Assembly (NCBI RefSeq): GCF_002874775.1
Contig: NZ_CP020991.1
Coordinates: forward strand, 2,042,451 to 2,106,450
Reading direction: 5' to 3'
DNA length: 64,000 bases
Source of the DNA: Monoglobus pectinilyticus
GTDB lineage: Bacteria; Bacillota; Clostridia; Monoglobales; Monoglobaceae
Shown here: positions 1 to 8,555 of the stretch, one piece after another
Layout: each line of letters starts with the position of its first letter
Numbering within the stretch: position 1 is the stretch's first letter
Notes under the pieces: generated by a model
Database searches by the model: none
What the model was told of the DNA's origin: nothing
Seen by the model: the letters and a program-made list of their open reading frames with translations, nothing else
Translations under genes and position numbers: made by a program

Positions 1-119
1 CACCGGAAAGTTTTTGCTTATATAAAAATAATTAACTATTTAAAATAAAAATCCATTAAATACTTCCTTTTTAAATAGTTAAGAAATACATATAACTCCG
101 TTTCAGTTTTTTATGCGTA
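1..119 (+). repeat. Palindromic element E1 (left end outside window)
   Basis: This is the right part of a repeated element that occurs five times in the first 8.4 kb. It ends with the 24-bp arm (96-119) whose core is ctccgtttcagtttttt, followed by atgcgta. It is base-for-base the same as the copy at 6963-7081. The interior holds a nested inverted repeat (taactatttaaa ... tttaaatagtta), so the strand can fold into a long hairpin. The left arm lies outside the window. There is no coding capacity. Confidence 0.85.
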
Positions 120-133
120 AGTAAGTATATTAA

Positions 134-460
134 AAACAATTAAGTGTAGAAGCGACAAAACTAAAAATAAAAAGTTATACAGAAAAACAATATGGAGAAG
201 CGTTTGCTATGACAATAGAAGATGCTTTTAGAGCTGAAAAGTCTTATGAAACAAGAAGTGAAAATACAGATTTAGTGATAGGAACAAATGGATATGGTCA
301 ATTTCCATATGATTTGACAGTAACAAGTAATTCTGTTTTTTCACCAGAATCAGATATGGGTGATTTAAAAGAAAAAAGGATAGGTGATTATGTATCAGCA
401 GCAATATTGAGAAGCAGAGGACCCAATATAGTAGAATATTTATTAGATGTTTATAACTAA
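134..460 (+). pseudogene. 5'-truncated gene remnant, copy A (83-aa frame)
   Basis: The open frame runs from a stop at 131-133 to the stop at 458-460. The first ATG (209) gives 83 residues, but the frame is open and protein-like upstream (it reads ...YGEAFAM...), and no ribosome site precedes the ATG. This suggests the 3' end of a longer gene cut off by element E1. It is identical to 7096-7422. I do not recognise the family. By position, between the element and an exported-protein gene, it corresponds to the RHS fragment in the neighbouring module, so it may be a toxin-tip remnant (inference). Confidence 0.5.
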
Positions 461-499
461 AGTATTATATAACTAAAAAAATAAAAAGGATGTGTAAAA

Positions 500-1189
500 A
501 TGAAAAGATCAATAGGATGTATGATTGCAATATGTATATTATTATCAAGTATAACAGTGAATGCACAAATAAGACCATTTTGGGCTGATGGAGATTTTAA
601 TATAATATGTGATTTAGGAATAGTACCAAAAGAATATAGAGAAAAAGATATAAATGATTTAGTAACAAGGGCGGAAGTTGTTCATACACTTTCATGTCTT
701 GTTTTTGCCGATAATTATCTGATTCCGCAGGATAATCAAGATGGAATATATGAGAATCTTGGTTGGAGATTCGAGGATATTGAAAGTAACTCTAAAGATT
801 GTACTATAGCATTTTGGGGAGCATCTATGAGAATATTTAAAGGAGATATAGAAAATGGAGTACATAAGGCCAATCTTCAAGAATTAGCAACATGCAGAGA
901 TGTAGTATTTATGTCCTTAAGAGCGTTATATAGAAATCTACTTTTTAAAGACGATGATGAAGTAGATTATTTTAATTTAGCAAAAGAATGTGGAATGATA
1001 AATTATGGGACTGTAATATCATCAACGTCAGTAGCAATTGATTTTGAAGAGTTAGATGACAATATGACATGGGAAGAATTTTCAAAAATAGTAAGAACTA
1101 TTTTATATATTCCAAAGACTGTGACAGCATATGGAGGATATATTAATGAATATTACATAGATGATTGGAAAAAAGGCTATAGAGAATAA
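500..1189 (+). CDS. Exported SLH-like protein, copy A (229 aa)
   Basis: A secreted protein of unknown role. It starts with a classical signal peptide (MKRSIGCMIAICILLSSITVNAQ, cleavage near residue 23). After it comes an SLH-like stretch (DLGIVPKEYR ... DLVTRAEVV, about residues 40-70). A second weaker SLH-like stretch near residue 110 is interrupted by variable sequence. GGATGTG lies ahead of the ATG. The paralogue at 7447-8139 has identical N-terminal residues and a nearly identical C-terminus (DDWKKGYRE), but its middle is diverged. The gene is bounded by a truncated remnant upstream and a perfect hairpin downstream. By position it could be the partner or immunity protein of a displaced RHS tip, but no sequence feature proves that. 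Confidence 0.65.
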   Translation: MKRSIGCMIAICILLSSITVNAQIRPFWADGDFNIICDLGIVPKEYREKDINDLVTRAEVVHTLSCLVFADNYLIPQDNQDGIYENLGWRFEDIESNSKDCTIAFWGASMRIFKGDIENGVHKANLQELATCRDVVFMSLRALYRNLLFKDDDEVDYFNLAKECGMINYGTVISSTSVAIDFEELDDNMTWEEFSKIVRTILYIPKTVTAYGGYINEYYIDDWKKGYRE

Positions 1190-1252
1190 AGGTTCCTAAT
1201 AAAACAATAAATTAAGATAACTTTAAAAAATAATGTTTAGTAAGTAAATTTT

Positions 1253-1278
1253 GAGGGCGTAAATTAATTTACGCCCTC
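1253..1278. terminator. Perfect 26-bp palindrome after SLH gene, copy A
   Basis: gagggcgtaaatt is followed directly by its exact complement (13-bp arms, no loop). No long U-run follows, so it may be a recombination or processing structure rather than a plain terminator. The same hairpin, with one mismatch, is at 8203-8228, and a related one is at 6881-6906. All three precede the palindromic element by about 30 bp with shared gttggacaag spacers. Confidence 0.5.
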
Positions 1279-1306
1279 CGGTAAACCAAAAAAAGTTGGA
1301 CAAGAG

Positions 1307-1453
1307 TACGCATAAAAAACTGAAACGGAGTAAAAAACACCGGAAAGTTTTTGAATATATAAAAATTACTTGATCATTTGAAATAAAAATCCATTAAATA
1401 CCTTATTTAAATAGTTAAGAAATATATAGCTCCGTTTCAGTTTTTTATGCGTA
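1307..1453 (+). repeat. Palindromic element E2 (147 bp, 24-bp perfect TIRs)
   Basis: The left arm is 1307-1330 (tacgcataaaaaactgaaac plus ggag) and the right arm 1430-1453 is its exact reverse complement. The interior shares aacaccggaaagtttttg and aaataaaaatccattaaat with the other copies. No transposase or ORF lies inside. It resembles a MITE or a recombination joint. The same-orientation copy E5 is at 8257-8403. Confidence 0.9.
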
Positions 1454-1454
1454 A

Positions 1455-1589
1455 GTAAATTTAGGCAAAATTATAGAAGATAAAATATTGTTAAGACAAC
1501 TTATTTTGCCCATCTCAAATCAAATAAGTGAAAATGCTTTAAGAAAAGAACAGGGGTTAGGTGCAAGAGTATATCATGCTACACTTTAA
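1455..1589 (+). pseudogene. Truncated gene remnant after E2, copy A
   Basis: The frame opens immediately after a stop formed by the element's own right end (1452-1454) and runs about 44 codons to 1587-1589. It reads VNLGKIIEDKILLRQLIL then a short divergent run and ENALRKEQGLGAR. A copy is at 8405-8554. Copy A lacks one base relative to copy B near 1570, which changes the last residues. There is no start codon or ribosome site of its own. It is read as the C-terminal tail of a gene removed by the element. The family is not recognised. Confidence 0.45.
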
Positions 1590-1604
1590 AAAAGGAGTTA
1601 TAAA

Positions 1605-2621
1605 ATGAATAAAAAAATAAGTAAAATAATAGTTTTTATTTTAATTATTTGTGCGTTATTTCAAAGCACTTCAGTAAATACATATGCAGAAGAGAGAACA
1701 GAAATAAATACTGATGAACTAACAGAACAATTAATATTATATGAAAATTATGAAAATGATAGTTTTACAAGAGAAGATTGCATTGTTAATATAATGAAAA
1801 TTATAGGTTTGACGGAAGATGTTATTGAATTAAGTGGAATATATTTAGGCAGACCTTTTATAGATTACGATGCTAAATTAAATGCGTATGATTATAATTA
1901 TATTTCTTATGCGTGGTTAATTGGAATGGTTCAGCTTGAATTAAAAAATAATGCTGCGTGGGAATTAAGACCAAAAGATAAGGCTACAATACGAGAAGTT
2001 TTAACTTGGTCCGTACGATGTTTAGAAAGGTCTGGAGAAGGGTGTGATAAAAAACATTGGGATTATATTTTTACAGATGAAGAATTGTATGATAAGGCGT
2101 CAAAGTATAATTTAATTGACGAAACCGAAATTCAATTTGATGGGTTAAATGATTTAATAAATGTAGAAAAGTACAAAGAAATAATTTCAAATCTATTAAA
2201 ATGTCAAATTAATATACACTATGCAGATAATGAGTCATATCCTGAAGAATCGGGATGCGATTTAAAATATGATGGCAAAACTTATGGAGAATATATAATA
2301 TTGAAGAATGGAGGATTTGAAGTTAGAAAACGAGAACTTTTTTTCAGTATAAATGAAACTGCTTATGATAATCCAATATTTTTATACCGTTTATACAATG
2401 ATAGAATTTTCATGGACTATCTTACTATAAAATATAGTTTATTTTATAATTTAAGTGAGGAAGAATTTGATAAAATAATAGAAGACAATTCAATAGAAAG
2501 ATATGAAAGAAAATTTAAGGATAGAACAAATACATATGTGTCAATAAGAGAATTCTGTGAAGCAATAGGATATAAAGTAGAATATGAGGAAAGTAGCAAT
2601 ACTATAATTTTAACAAATTAA
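1605..2621 (+). CDS. Exported stalk-domain protein, copy A (338 aa)
   Basis: A secreted protein with a signal peptide (hydrophobic core IIVFILIICALFQ, cleavage near ...NTYAEE) and a strong ribosome site (AAAGGAG) ahead of the ATG. The middle has no domain I can name. An SLH-like stretch (FTREDCIVNIMKIIGL) lies near residue 55. The C-terminus (TYVSIREFCEAIGYKVEY ... NTIILT) is half of a copper-amine-oxidase N-terminal-like stalk domain (PF07833 type). The paralogue at 8556-9587 has matching first 70 and last 25 residues and a diverged centre. It may be the partner gene of the truncated frame just upstream. Confidence 0.65.
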   Translation: MNKKISKIIVFILIICALFQSTSVNTYAEERTEINTDELTEQLILYENYENDSFTREDCIVNIMKIIGLTEDVIELSGIYLGRPFIDYDAKLNAYDYNYISYAWLIGMVQLELKNNAAWELRPKDKATIREVLTWSVRCLERSGEGCDKKHWDYIFTDEELYDKASKYNLIDETEIQFDGLNDLINVEKYKEIISNLLKCQINIHYADNESYPEESGCDLKYDGKTYGEYIILKNGGFEVRKRELFFSINETAYDNPIFLYRLYNDRIFMDYLTIKYSLFYNLSEEEFDKIIEDNSIERYERKFKDRTNTYVSIREFCEAIGYKVEYEESSNTIILTN

Positions 2622-2657
2622 ATATAACAAAGAAAACTTTATTATACGAGAAAGTTT

Positions 2658-2686
2658 GTTAGGATGTAATTTAATTACATCCTAAC
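2658..2686 (+). terminator. Hairpin after stalk-domain gene, copy A
   Basis: gttaggatgtaat - tta - attacatcctaac is a perfect 13-bp stem with a 3-nt loop, 37 bp after the stop codon. No clear U-run follows. The position suits a terminator, or the paired structure that precedes every element copy here. Confidence 0.5.
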
Positions 2687-2718
2687 GAATTGACAAGTTG
2701 AAGAGTGAAGAACAAGAG

Positions 2719-2868
2719 TACGCATAAAAAACTGAAACGGAGTTATATGTATTTCTTAACTATTTAAAAAGGAAGTATTTAATGGATTTTTATTTTAAAT
2801 AGTTAATTATTTTTATATATTCAAAAACTTTCCGGTGTTTTTTACTCCGTTTCAGTTTTTTATGCGTA
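2719..2868 (-). repeat. Palindromic element E3, inverted orientation
   Basis: The 24-bp arms at 2719-2742 and 2845-2868 are identical to those of the other copies. The interior is the reverse complement of E1/E4 (it reads ttaactatttaaaaaggaag ... actttccggtg), so this copy is inserted the other way round. Its right edge (2868/2869) is exactly where the RHS reading frame begins. A stop (taa, 2867-2869) formed by the arm closes the RHS frame upstream. Confidence 0.9.
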
Positions 2869-2896
2869 ACAAGATATAATAAGTGAATATAACCTG

Positions 2897-5152
2897 ATGG
2901 GACTGCCAACCAAACAAACGGACAAAAACGGAAATGAAACAGTAAATACGTATAATGCGTATGGAAGCGTTTTGACGAGCAAGGTGACAGGAGATGAAGA
3001 TATAATCAATGCATACAGCAAGAATAATCTTCTGATATCAACCAAACAAGGAAAGGAAGAGATAAAATACACCTATGACGACTATGGCTATATGAAAACA
3101 GAAAGCCAAGGGAATATTCAGAATACATATAGTTATGACGTAAACGGAAACAGGAAAAATTATACACAAAAAGCAGGAACAAACACAATACTGACAGGGT
3201 CATATACATATGACATATTGGACAGACTGATAGAAGTAGATTACGGAACAGTAAGCGCAGGGTATATGTATAATGCAAATGGAAGACTGACAAAGGAGAC
3301 AAGGTGGAATATAACAAGCGAGTATACATATAACAAAGCCGGATTGGTGACAGAGATGAAAAATAGTTCAGGTCAGAGCTATACATACAGCTATAACTTG
3401 GCAGGAAATCAAACTGTAAAAGCGTCGGGACAGGAGATAACAAACTATGGATATGATGGAATAGGACAGCTGATAACTGAAAATGTAGTTTCGCCCAAAG
3501 AAGATGAATGGGATTATAATAATACATATTATCAGTATGACACGAGAGGAAACAGGATATTAAAGTCAAACAGCGATGTGTACGAGGAAGCGTCGGAGAT
3601 AGAATATAAATATGATAAGAACAATAGGCTGAAAGAGGAAAGGGAGACGAATCCGATAAACAGCATGTATGAGAAGATAACATCATACGAATATGACAAC
3701 AACGGAAACATATTGTTTAAAGGAATAGAAGAGTATGACGGAATAATAGAAGGAGAGGAAAGAGAAATAGAGCTGGGAAAAGGATATTTTGAAAACGAGG
3801 AATATGTAAGGTATTATAGCTATAACGGAAGAAACCAGCTGATAGGAATGAAAAGCGACAAGACGGAAGCAATATATAAATATGACCCGACAGGAAGGAG
3901 AGAGAGCAAAACAGTAAACGGAAAGACAACGACCCACCGCTGGGATGGAAGCAATATAGTGAGCGAAGCTGGAGAGAATCCAACGGTATACTATATGGGA
4001 ATAAACCTGATAGCGCAGAAAGATAATGCGGGAATAAGTTATTATCAGTATAATGCACACGGAGACATAACAGGTTTAGAAAACACAAAAACAAAGATGC
4101 TGACGAGATACGAGTATGACGCGTTTGGAGGCTCAAAGGAAGTAACGGGAACAGTATACGGATATAATGGACAGTATACAGACAAAGAGACAGGATTGAT
4201 ATACTTAAGGAACCGTTACTATGACCCGGAAACAGGAAGATTCACACAAGAAGACCCGGTAATGGACGGACAGAACTGGTACTCATACTGCGGTAATAAT
4301 CCTGTAAACTTTGTTGACCCAAGCGGGCTGGTAAATGTTGAGGATGAAGATCCTATACAGGATTATTGTTCAAATCAAGGTCAAGTTGTTGGACAGGAAA
4401 GAATAAATATTAATAGCGCAATTCATGCTTATCAAGATGGAGTTTTGTCCTATGAGGATATGTTAAAAAATGTTGTACTCAATGGTGGAACTATAAAGGA
4501 AGAAAAGAAACTTAATGCTATTAGTGTGGTAAGAAATGGTAACAACATAAATATTACGGCAAACGTGACAATTGAAGGTGAATTGGCAGATGAAGAAATT
4601 GGTGATACAGGTAAAAAATATTCTGAGGTTGCTATATCGGGTATAAATGAGGCTTGGAGTGGCAAAATGGGCAATCTAAGCATTTATACAAAAGTGGTAG
4701 TTGCAGATAATTCAATTTACAAAACCATTAAAATTACAATTACGGAATCTATTCAAACTTCTGTGACTGATGTTAATACAGGTGATATTACTTTAAATTG
4801 TACTAAACCGACGAGAATTGTTGATAATGATTTTACGGAAGAGGAAATTCAAATCCAATATGATTATGCAGTAACAAATTGTATAAGAAACTTAAAAAAT
4901 GTAGCGGCTCATGAATTTGGTCATGGTGGTTTTAAATTATATGATATTTATTTTGACAGTAAACCTTTCAATAAAGGGAAACCTATAAAAAATACTGGGA
5001 GTATTATGTCGAATGGAAGTTTTGCACAACCAGTGGATTTTGCTATGATGTTATATAACTATAAAAATAATGGTTTTAATAATTGGCTTGCATATTCGGA
5101 TCATGAAGATATATTAAATAAATACGCTCCTGGCTGGGAGTATATAGAATAG
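2897..5152 (+). CDS. 5'-truncated RHS-repeat protein with zincin-like C-terminal tip
   Basis: This is the 3' part of an RHS/YD-repeat toxin-delivery gene. Coding similarity already begins at 2870 (reads QDIISEYNL), directly after element E3. The first ATG is 2897, with no ribosome site, so the N-terminal part is missing and expression is doubtful. Residues 1-478 carry many YxYDxxG-type repeats and the RHS core end (YYDPETGRF ... NPVNFVDPSG). The 273-residue tip is more AT-rich. It contains HEFGH (H672, E673, H676) with D683 as a possible third zinc ligand, then GSIMSNG near 713, like a Met-turn. I infer a metallopeptidase toxin tip. The downstream gene is 9 bp away and would be the partner. 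Confidence 0.8.
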   Translation: MGLPTKQTDKNGNETVNTYNAYGSVLTSKVTGDEDIINAYSKNNLLISTKQGKEEIKYTYDDYGYMKTESQGNIQNTYSYDVNGNRKNYTQKAGTNTILTGSYTYDILDRLIEVDYGTVSAGYMYNANGRLTKETRWNITSEYTYNKAGLVTEMKNSSGQSYTYSYNLAGNQTVKASGQEITNYGYDGIGQLITENVVSPKEDEWDYNNTYYQYDTRGNRILKSNSDVYEEASEIEYKYDKNNRLKEERETNPINSMYEKITSYEYDNNGNILFKGIEEYDGIIEGEEREIELGKGYFENEEYVRYYSYNGRNQLIGMKSDKTEAIYKYDPTGRRESKTVNGKTTTHRWDGSNIVSEAGENPTVYYMGINLIAQKDNAGISYYQYNAHGDITGLENTKTKMLTRYEYDAFGGSKEVTGTVYGYNGQYTDKETGLIYLRNRYYDPETGRFTQEDPVMDGQNWYSYCGNNPVNFVDPSGLVNVEDEDPIQDYCSNQGQVVGQERININSAIHAYQDGVLSYEDMLKNVVLNGGTIKEEKKLNAISVVRNGNNINITANVTIEGELADEEIGDTGKKYSEVAISGINEAWSGKMGNLSIYTKVVVADNSIYKTIKITITESIQTSVTDVNTGDITLNCTKPTRIVDNDFTEEEIQIQYDYAVTNCIRNLKNVAAHEFGHGGFKLYDIYFDSKPFNKGKPIKNTGSIMSNGSFAQPVDFAMMLYNYKNNGFNNWLAYSDHEDILNKYAPGWEYIE

Positions 5153-5161
5153 AAAGATTGG

Positions 5162-6871
5162 GTGATGAAAATGAAATTATTAAAAAAAATACTTATTATT
5201 CTTATACCGTTATGTTTGTTCGTAAATATGGTAGTTTTTTCAAACATTGAAAATGATTATAATGAACATAATGAAACATTTGCAAATAAAATTGATAGCG
5301 AATATCATGTAATTAAACTTAAAGATGCCATAAAATATGATGATTGCATTTTAGATGCTCGAGCTGTAAATATTTATTATGCAGATGAAAATGGAATATG
5401 GATAGATTTTTACGGAATAGACGATAATGAAAACTCTGTTGATAAATGGAATATGGCGTTAGTCGGATATGATGGTTCAATAAGGTATTATAATAAAAAT
5501 GATGATTTATTGAATGGTTTGTTTTATGATGGTATAGCAAGGGTAAAGATAGATGATAAATATGGATATATAAACGAGTCATATAATTGGGTTGTTCCAC
5601 CAATATACAACTTTGCTACAATTTTTAAAGATGGTATGGGGTTTGCTAGCAAAGAGAATAATTATGGAGAGATAGAAAATTTCTTTTTTGATAATACAGG
5701 TAATGTTATTTTTAGTACAAAAGGTGATTTTGTAAAATATCATTCAAGTATAGCAACAGAATATGATAAAGAAGAAAATTATGAGGTATTTTCAAATGGT
5801 TATGCAGAATACAATCTAAATGGTAAAAAATATATAATTGATAAGGATTTGGTTCCTTGTCAAAAGAACAAGATAGAACTGCCTGACAGCGGAGAATTAA
5901 TAGGATATGATTCAAAATCATCAATAAAAGTTTATACCTTTTTATCAAACCAAAACGATAAATTTGACAAAATAAATGCATATATGTATGGAAGGGATAA
6001 TGAACTTAAATATACTAATACTTTCATAATTGAACATGGAACGTATTATAAAAATTTTAGAATATTGGATAGTGGTATGGTTTTATTCGACGGGTATTTA
6101 AACGAAAATCAGAACAATACTGGATTTATAGAACTAGTTTCTCCAGATGGGCAGGTTATTGGTAGTAAAGAGTTAAAACAATATATACAAGGTAATAATT
6201 TGTATGACAAATGTTTTAGTTATGGTGAGAATTTACTTAGACTTGAAAATGTTTTTTATAATAGGAATTTAACCGAAATTGGAGAGATATTGTTATATGA
6301 AAATAGTACAGACGATGAAAGTACTGTATCTGAATTTATTGGTGGTAATAATAACATTGTATGTTGTTTTACTGGTCATACAAAATTAAAGCAAAATAAT
6401 ACAGTATATTATGTTGGAGAATTAAATACTATATTTGTTCTTAACCATAAAACTGTAAAGTTAAACAATTCTCCTAAATTTGTAAATCAGGATAAAATAC
6501 CTCAATATGAAAATAGCAATGAAATAAAAATATATTTAAATAATGAACAACTCAAATTTGATATAACACCAATAACAGAAAAAGACAGAACATTAGTGCC
6601 GATGAGAGCAATATTTGAAGCGTTGGGAGCAGAAGTAGAATGGGAAAATGAAACTCGAACAGCAACAGCAACAAAGAATGGAATAACAGTGTCGGTGACA
6701 ATTGACAGTAATAAAATGCAGAAAAATGGAGAAGACATAGAACTGGATGTACCTGCAAGATTAGTAGGAGACAGCAGGACATTGGTGCCATTGAGAGCAA
6801 TATCAGAAGCATTCGGCTGTCAGGTGGAATGGGACGAAGAATTGCAAAGGGTAGATATTTATTCAAACTAA
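5162..6871 (+). CDS. Exported WG-repeat and stalk-domain protein next to RHS tip
   Basis: 569 residues. The N-terminus is a signal peptide (LLKKILIILIPLCLFVNMVVF). The start is GTG 5162, or the in-frame ATGs at 5165/5171. Residues about 80-170 look like WG repeats (DDKYGYINESYNWVVPPIY, DGMGFASKE). The last 115 residues are a complete copper-amine-oxidase N-terminal-like stalk domain with its two RTLVPMRAIFEALG / RTLVPLRAISEAFG motifs. Translation is probably coupled to the RHS gene (9-bp gap). Its position directly after a polymorphic-toxin tip makes it the best immunity or accessory candidate. Being exported would fit a tip acting outside the membrane (inference only). Confidence 0.7.
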   Translation: MMKMKLLKKILIILIPLCLFVNMVVFSNIENDYNEHNETFANKIDSEYHVIKLKDAIKYDDCILDARAVNIYYADENGIWIDFYGIDDNENSVDKWNMALVGYDGSIRYYNKNDDLLNGLFYDGIARVKIDDKYGYINESYNWVVPPIYNFATIFKDGMGFASKENNYGEIENFFFDNTGNVIFSTKGDFVKYHSSIATEYDKEENYEVFSNGYAEYNLNGKKYIIDKDLVPCQKNKIELPDSGELIGYDSKSSIKVYTFLSNQNDKFDKINAYMYGRDNELKYTNTFIIEHGTYYKNFRILDSGMVLFDGYLNENQNNTGFIELVSPDGQVIGSKELKQYIQGNNLYDKCFSYGENLLRLENVFYNRNLTEIGEILLYENSTDDESTVSEFIGGNNNIVCCFTGHTKLKQNNTVYYVGELNTIFVLNHKTVKLNNSPKFVNQDKIPQYENSNEIKIYLNNEQLKFDITPITEKDRTLVPMRAIFEALGAEVEWENETRTATATKNGITVSVTIDSNKMQKNGEDIELDVPARLVGDSRTLVPLRAISEAFGCQVEWDEELQRVDIYSN

Positions 6872-6880
6872 AATTGTTGC

Positions 6881-6906
6881 GGAGGGCGTAAATCATTACG
6901 CCCTCC
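6881..6906 (+). terminator. Hairpin after WG/stalk gene
   Basis: ggagggcgtaa ... ttacgccctcc forms an 11-bp stem with a 4-nt loop, 9 bp after the stop codon. It belongs to the same hairpin family as those at 1253 and 8203. Confidence 0.55.
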
Positions 6907-6932
6907 GGTAACTCCGAAAAGTTGGACAAGCA

Positions 6933-7081
6933 TACGCATAAAAAACTGAAACGGAGTAAAAACACCGGAAAGTTTTTGCTTATATAAAAATAATTAACTA
7001 TTTAAAATAAAAATCCATTAAATACTTCCTTTTTAAATAGTTAAGAAATACATATAACTCCGTTTCAGTTTTTTATGCGTA
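6933..7081 (+). repeat. Palindromic element E4 (149 bp)
   Basis: 24-bp arms lie at 6933-6956 and 7058-7081. From 6963 on it is identical to window positions 1-119 (E1). It starts the second copy of the duplicated module. Confidence 0.9.
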
Positions 7082-7095
7082 AGTAAGTATATTAA

Positions 7096-7422
7096 AAACA
7101 ATTAAGTGTAGAAGCGACAAAACTAAAAATAAAAAGTTATACAGAAAAACAATATGGAGAAGCGTTTGCTATGACAATAGAAGATGCTTTTAGAGCTGAA
7201 AAGTCTTATGAAACAAGAAGTGAAAATACAGATTTAGTGATAGGAACAAATGGATATGGTCAATTTCCATATGATTTGACAGTAACAAGTAATTCTGTTT
7301 TTTCACCAGAATCAGATATGGGTGATTTAAAAGAAAAAAGGATAGGTGATTATGTATCAGCAGCAATATTGAGAAGCAGAGGACCCAATATAGTAGAATA
7401 TTTATTAGATGTTTATAACTAA
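7096..7422 (+). pseudogene. 5'-truncated gene remnant, copy B (83-aa frame)
   Basis: Identical in sequence to 134-460 (offset 6962). The first ATG is 7171. The identity of this remnant and its flanking element contrasts with the diverged gene that follows, pointing to recent gene conversion or duplication of the joint. Confidence 0.5.
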
Positions 7423-7446
7423 AAAAATAAAAAGGATGTGTAAAAA

Positions 7447-8139
7447 ATGAAAAGATCAATAGGATGTATGATTGCAATATGTATATTATTATCAAGTATA
7501 ACAGTGAATGCACAAATAGGTCAATTTTGGGCTGATGGAGATTTTAAAATAATATGTGATTTGGGAATAGTACCAAAAGAATATAGAGAAAAAGATATAA
7601 ACGATTTAGTAACAAGGGCAGAGGTTGTTGATACACTCTCATGTTTGGTTTATATTGATAATGACTTAGAACCTAGGAATAATCAAGAGAGTATATGTTC
7701 AACACTTGGATGGGAATTTGAAGATATTGAAAATGGTACTGAGGAATGTACAATAGTAGTTTGTGGAGTAGAAGGTAGTATATTTAAAGGAGATATAGAA
7801 AATGGATTACATAAAGCTAATATTAAAGATTTAGCTACATATAGAGATGTAATAGTTATGGCATTAAGGACTTTAAATAGTGAACTTCTTTATAAAGATG
7901 ATTTATCAGATTCATTTTATTTAGATTTAGCTGAAGAATGTAGGATGATAAACTATGGGAATTTAATTTCATCATCGTCAGTATTTATTGAACCGGAAGA
8001 GTTAGACGATAATATAACATGGAAAGAATTTTCAAAAATAGTGAGAACTATTTTATACATACCAAGATTTCAGACCGGCTACTGGGGATATGTAAATATG
8101 TATTTCATAGATGATTGGAAAAAAGGCTATAGAGAATAA
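7447..8139 (+). CDS. Exported SLH-like protein, copy B (230 aa)
   Basis: Paralogue of the protein at 500-1189. The signal peptide is identical. The SLH-like stretch (DLGIVPKEYR, LVTRAEVV) and the C-terminus (DDWKKGYRE) are shared, while residues about 70-205 differ at many positions. GGATGTG lies ahead of the ATG. The spacer to the preceding remnant lacks a short duplication present in copy A (around 460-485). Function is unknown. The pattern of conserved ends and a variable middle resembles allele diversification in toxin partner proteins. Confidence 0.65.
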   Translation: MKRSIGCMIAICILLSSITVNAQIGQFWADGDFKIICDLGIVPKEYREKDINDLVTRAEVVDTLSCLVYIDNDLEPRNNQESICSTLGWEFEDIENGTEECTIVVCGVEGSIFKGDIENGLHKANIKDLATYRDVIVMALRTLNSELLYKDDLSDSFYLDLAEECRMINYGNLISSSSVFIEPEELDDNITWKEFSKIVRTILYIPRFQTGYWGYVNMYFIDDWKKGYRE

Positions 8140-8202
8140 AGGTTCCTAATAAAATAATAAATTAAGATAACTTTAAAAAATAATGTTTAGTAAGTAAATT
8201 TT

Positions 8203-8228
8203 GAGGACGTAAATTAATTTACGCCCTC
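8203..8228. terminator. Palindrome after SLH gene, copy B
   Basis: gaggacgtaaatt / aatttacgccctc is the counterpart of 1253-1278 with one mismatched base in the left arm. Confidence 0.45.
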
Positions 8229-8256
8229 CGGTAAACCAAAAAAAGTTGGACAAGAG

Positions 8257-8403
8257 TACGCATAAAAAACTGAAACGGAGTAAAAAACACCGGAAAGTTT
8301 TTGAATATATAAAAATTACTTGATCATTTGAAATAAAAATCCATTAAATACCTTATTTAAATAGTTAAGAAATATATAGCTCCGTTTCAGTTTTTTATGC
8401 GTA
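8257..8403 (+). repeat. Palindromic element E5 (147 bp)
   Basis: 24-bp arms lie at 8257-8280 and 8380-8403. The sequence matches E2 (offset 6950) over its whole length. Confidence 0.9.
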
Positions 8404-8404
8404 A

Positions 8405-8554
8405 GTAAATTTAGGCAAAATTATAGAAGATAAAATATTGTTAAGACAACTTATTTTGCCTGATCCGAATCAAATAAGTGAAAATGCTTTAAGAAAAGAA
8501 CAGGGGTTAGGTGCAAGAGTATTATCATGCTACACTTTAAAAAAGGAGTTATAA
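8405..8554 (+). pseudogene. Truncated gene remnant after E5, copy B
   Basis: A 49-codon frame starts at the element edge and ends 1 bp before the next ATG. It reads through LRQLILPDPNQISENA and ends SCYTLKKEL, overlapping the downstream ribosome site. It is the longer and probably more intact version of 1455-1589, which carries one base less. The family is unknown. It is interpreted as the C-terminus of a displaced upstream gene. Confidence 0.45.
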
Positions 8555-8555
8555 A

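Noticed and set aside
3006-4136. Long open frames on the minus strand inside the RHS gene
   Set aside because: Low-complexity Ser/Leu/Tyr-rich translations produced by the repetitive YD-repeat coding strand; no ribosome sites.
1307-8403. Integron-type attC cassette array
   Set aside because: The repeats are palindromic and lie between modules, but arms are perfect 24-bp TIRs without attC core sites, and no IntI-type integrase is seen.
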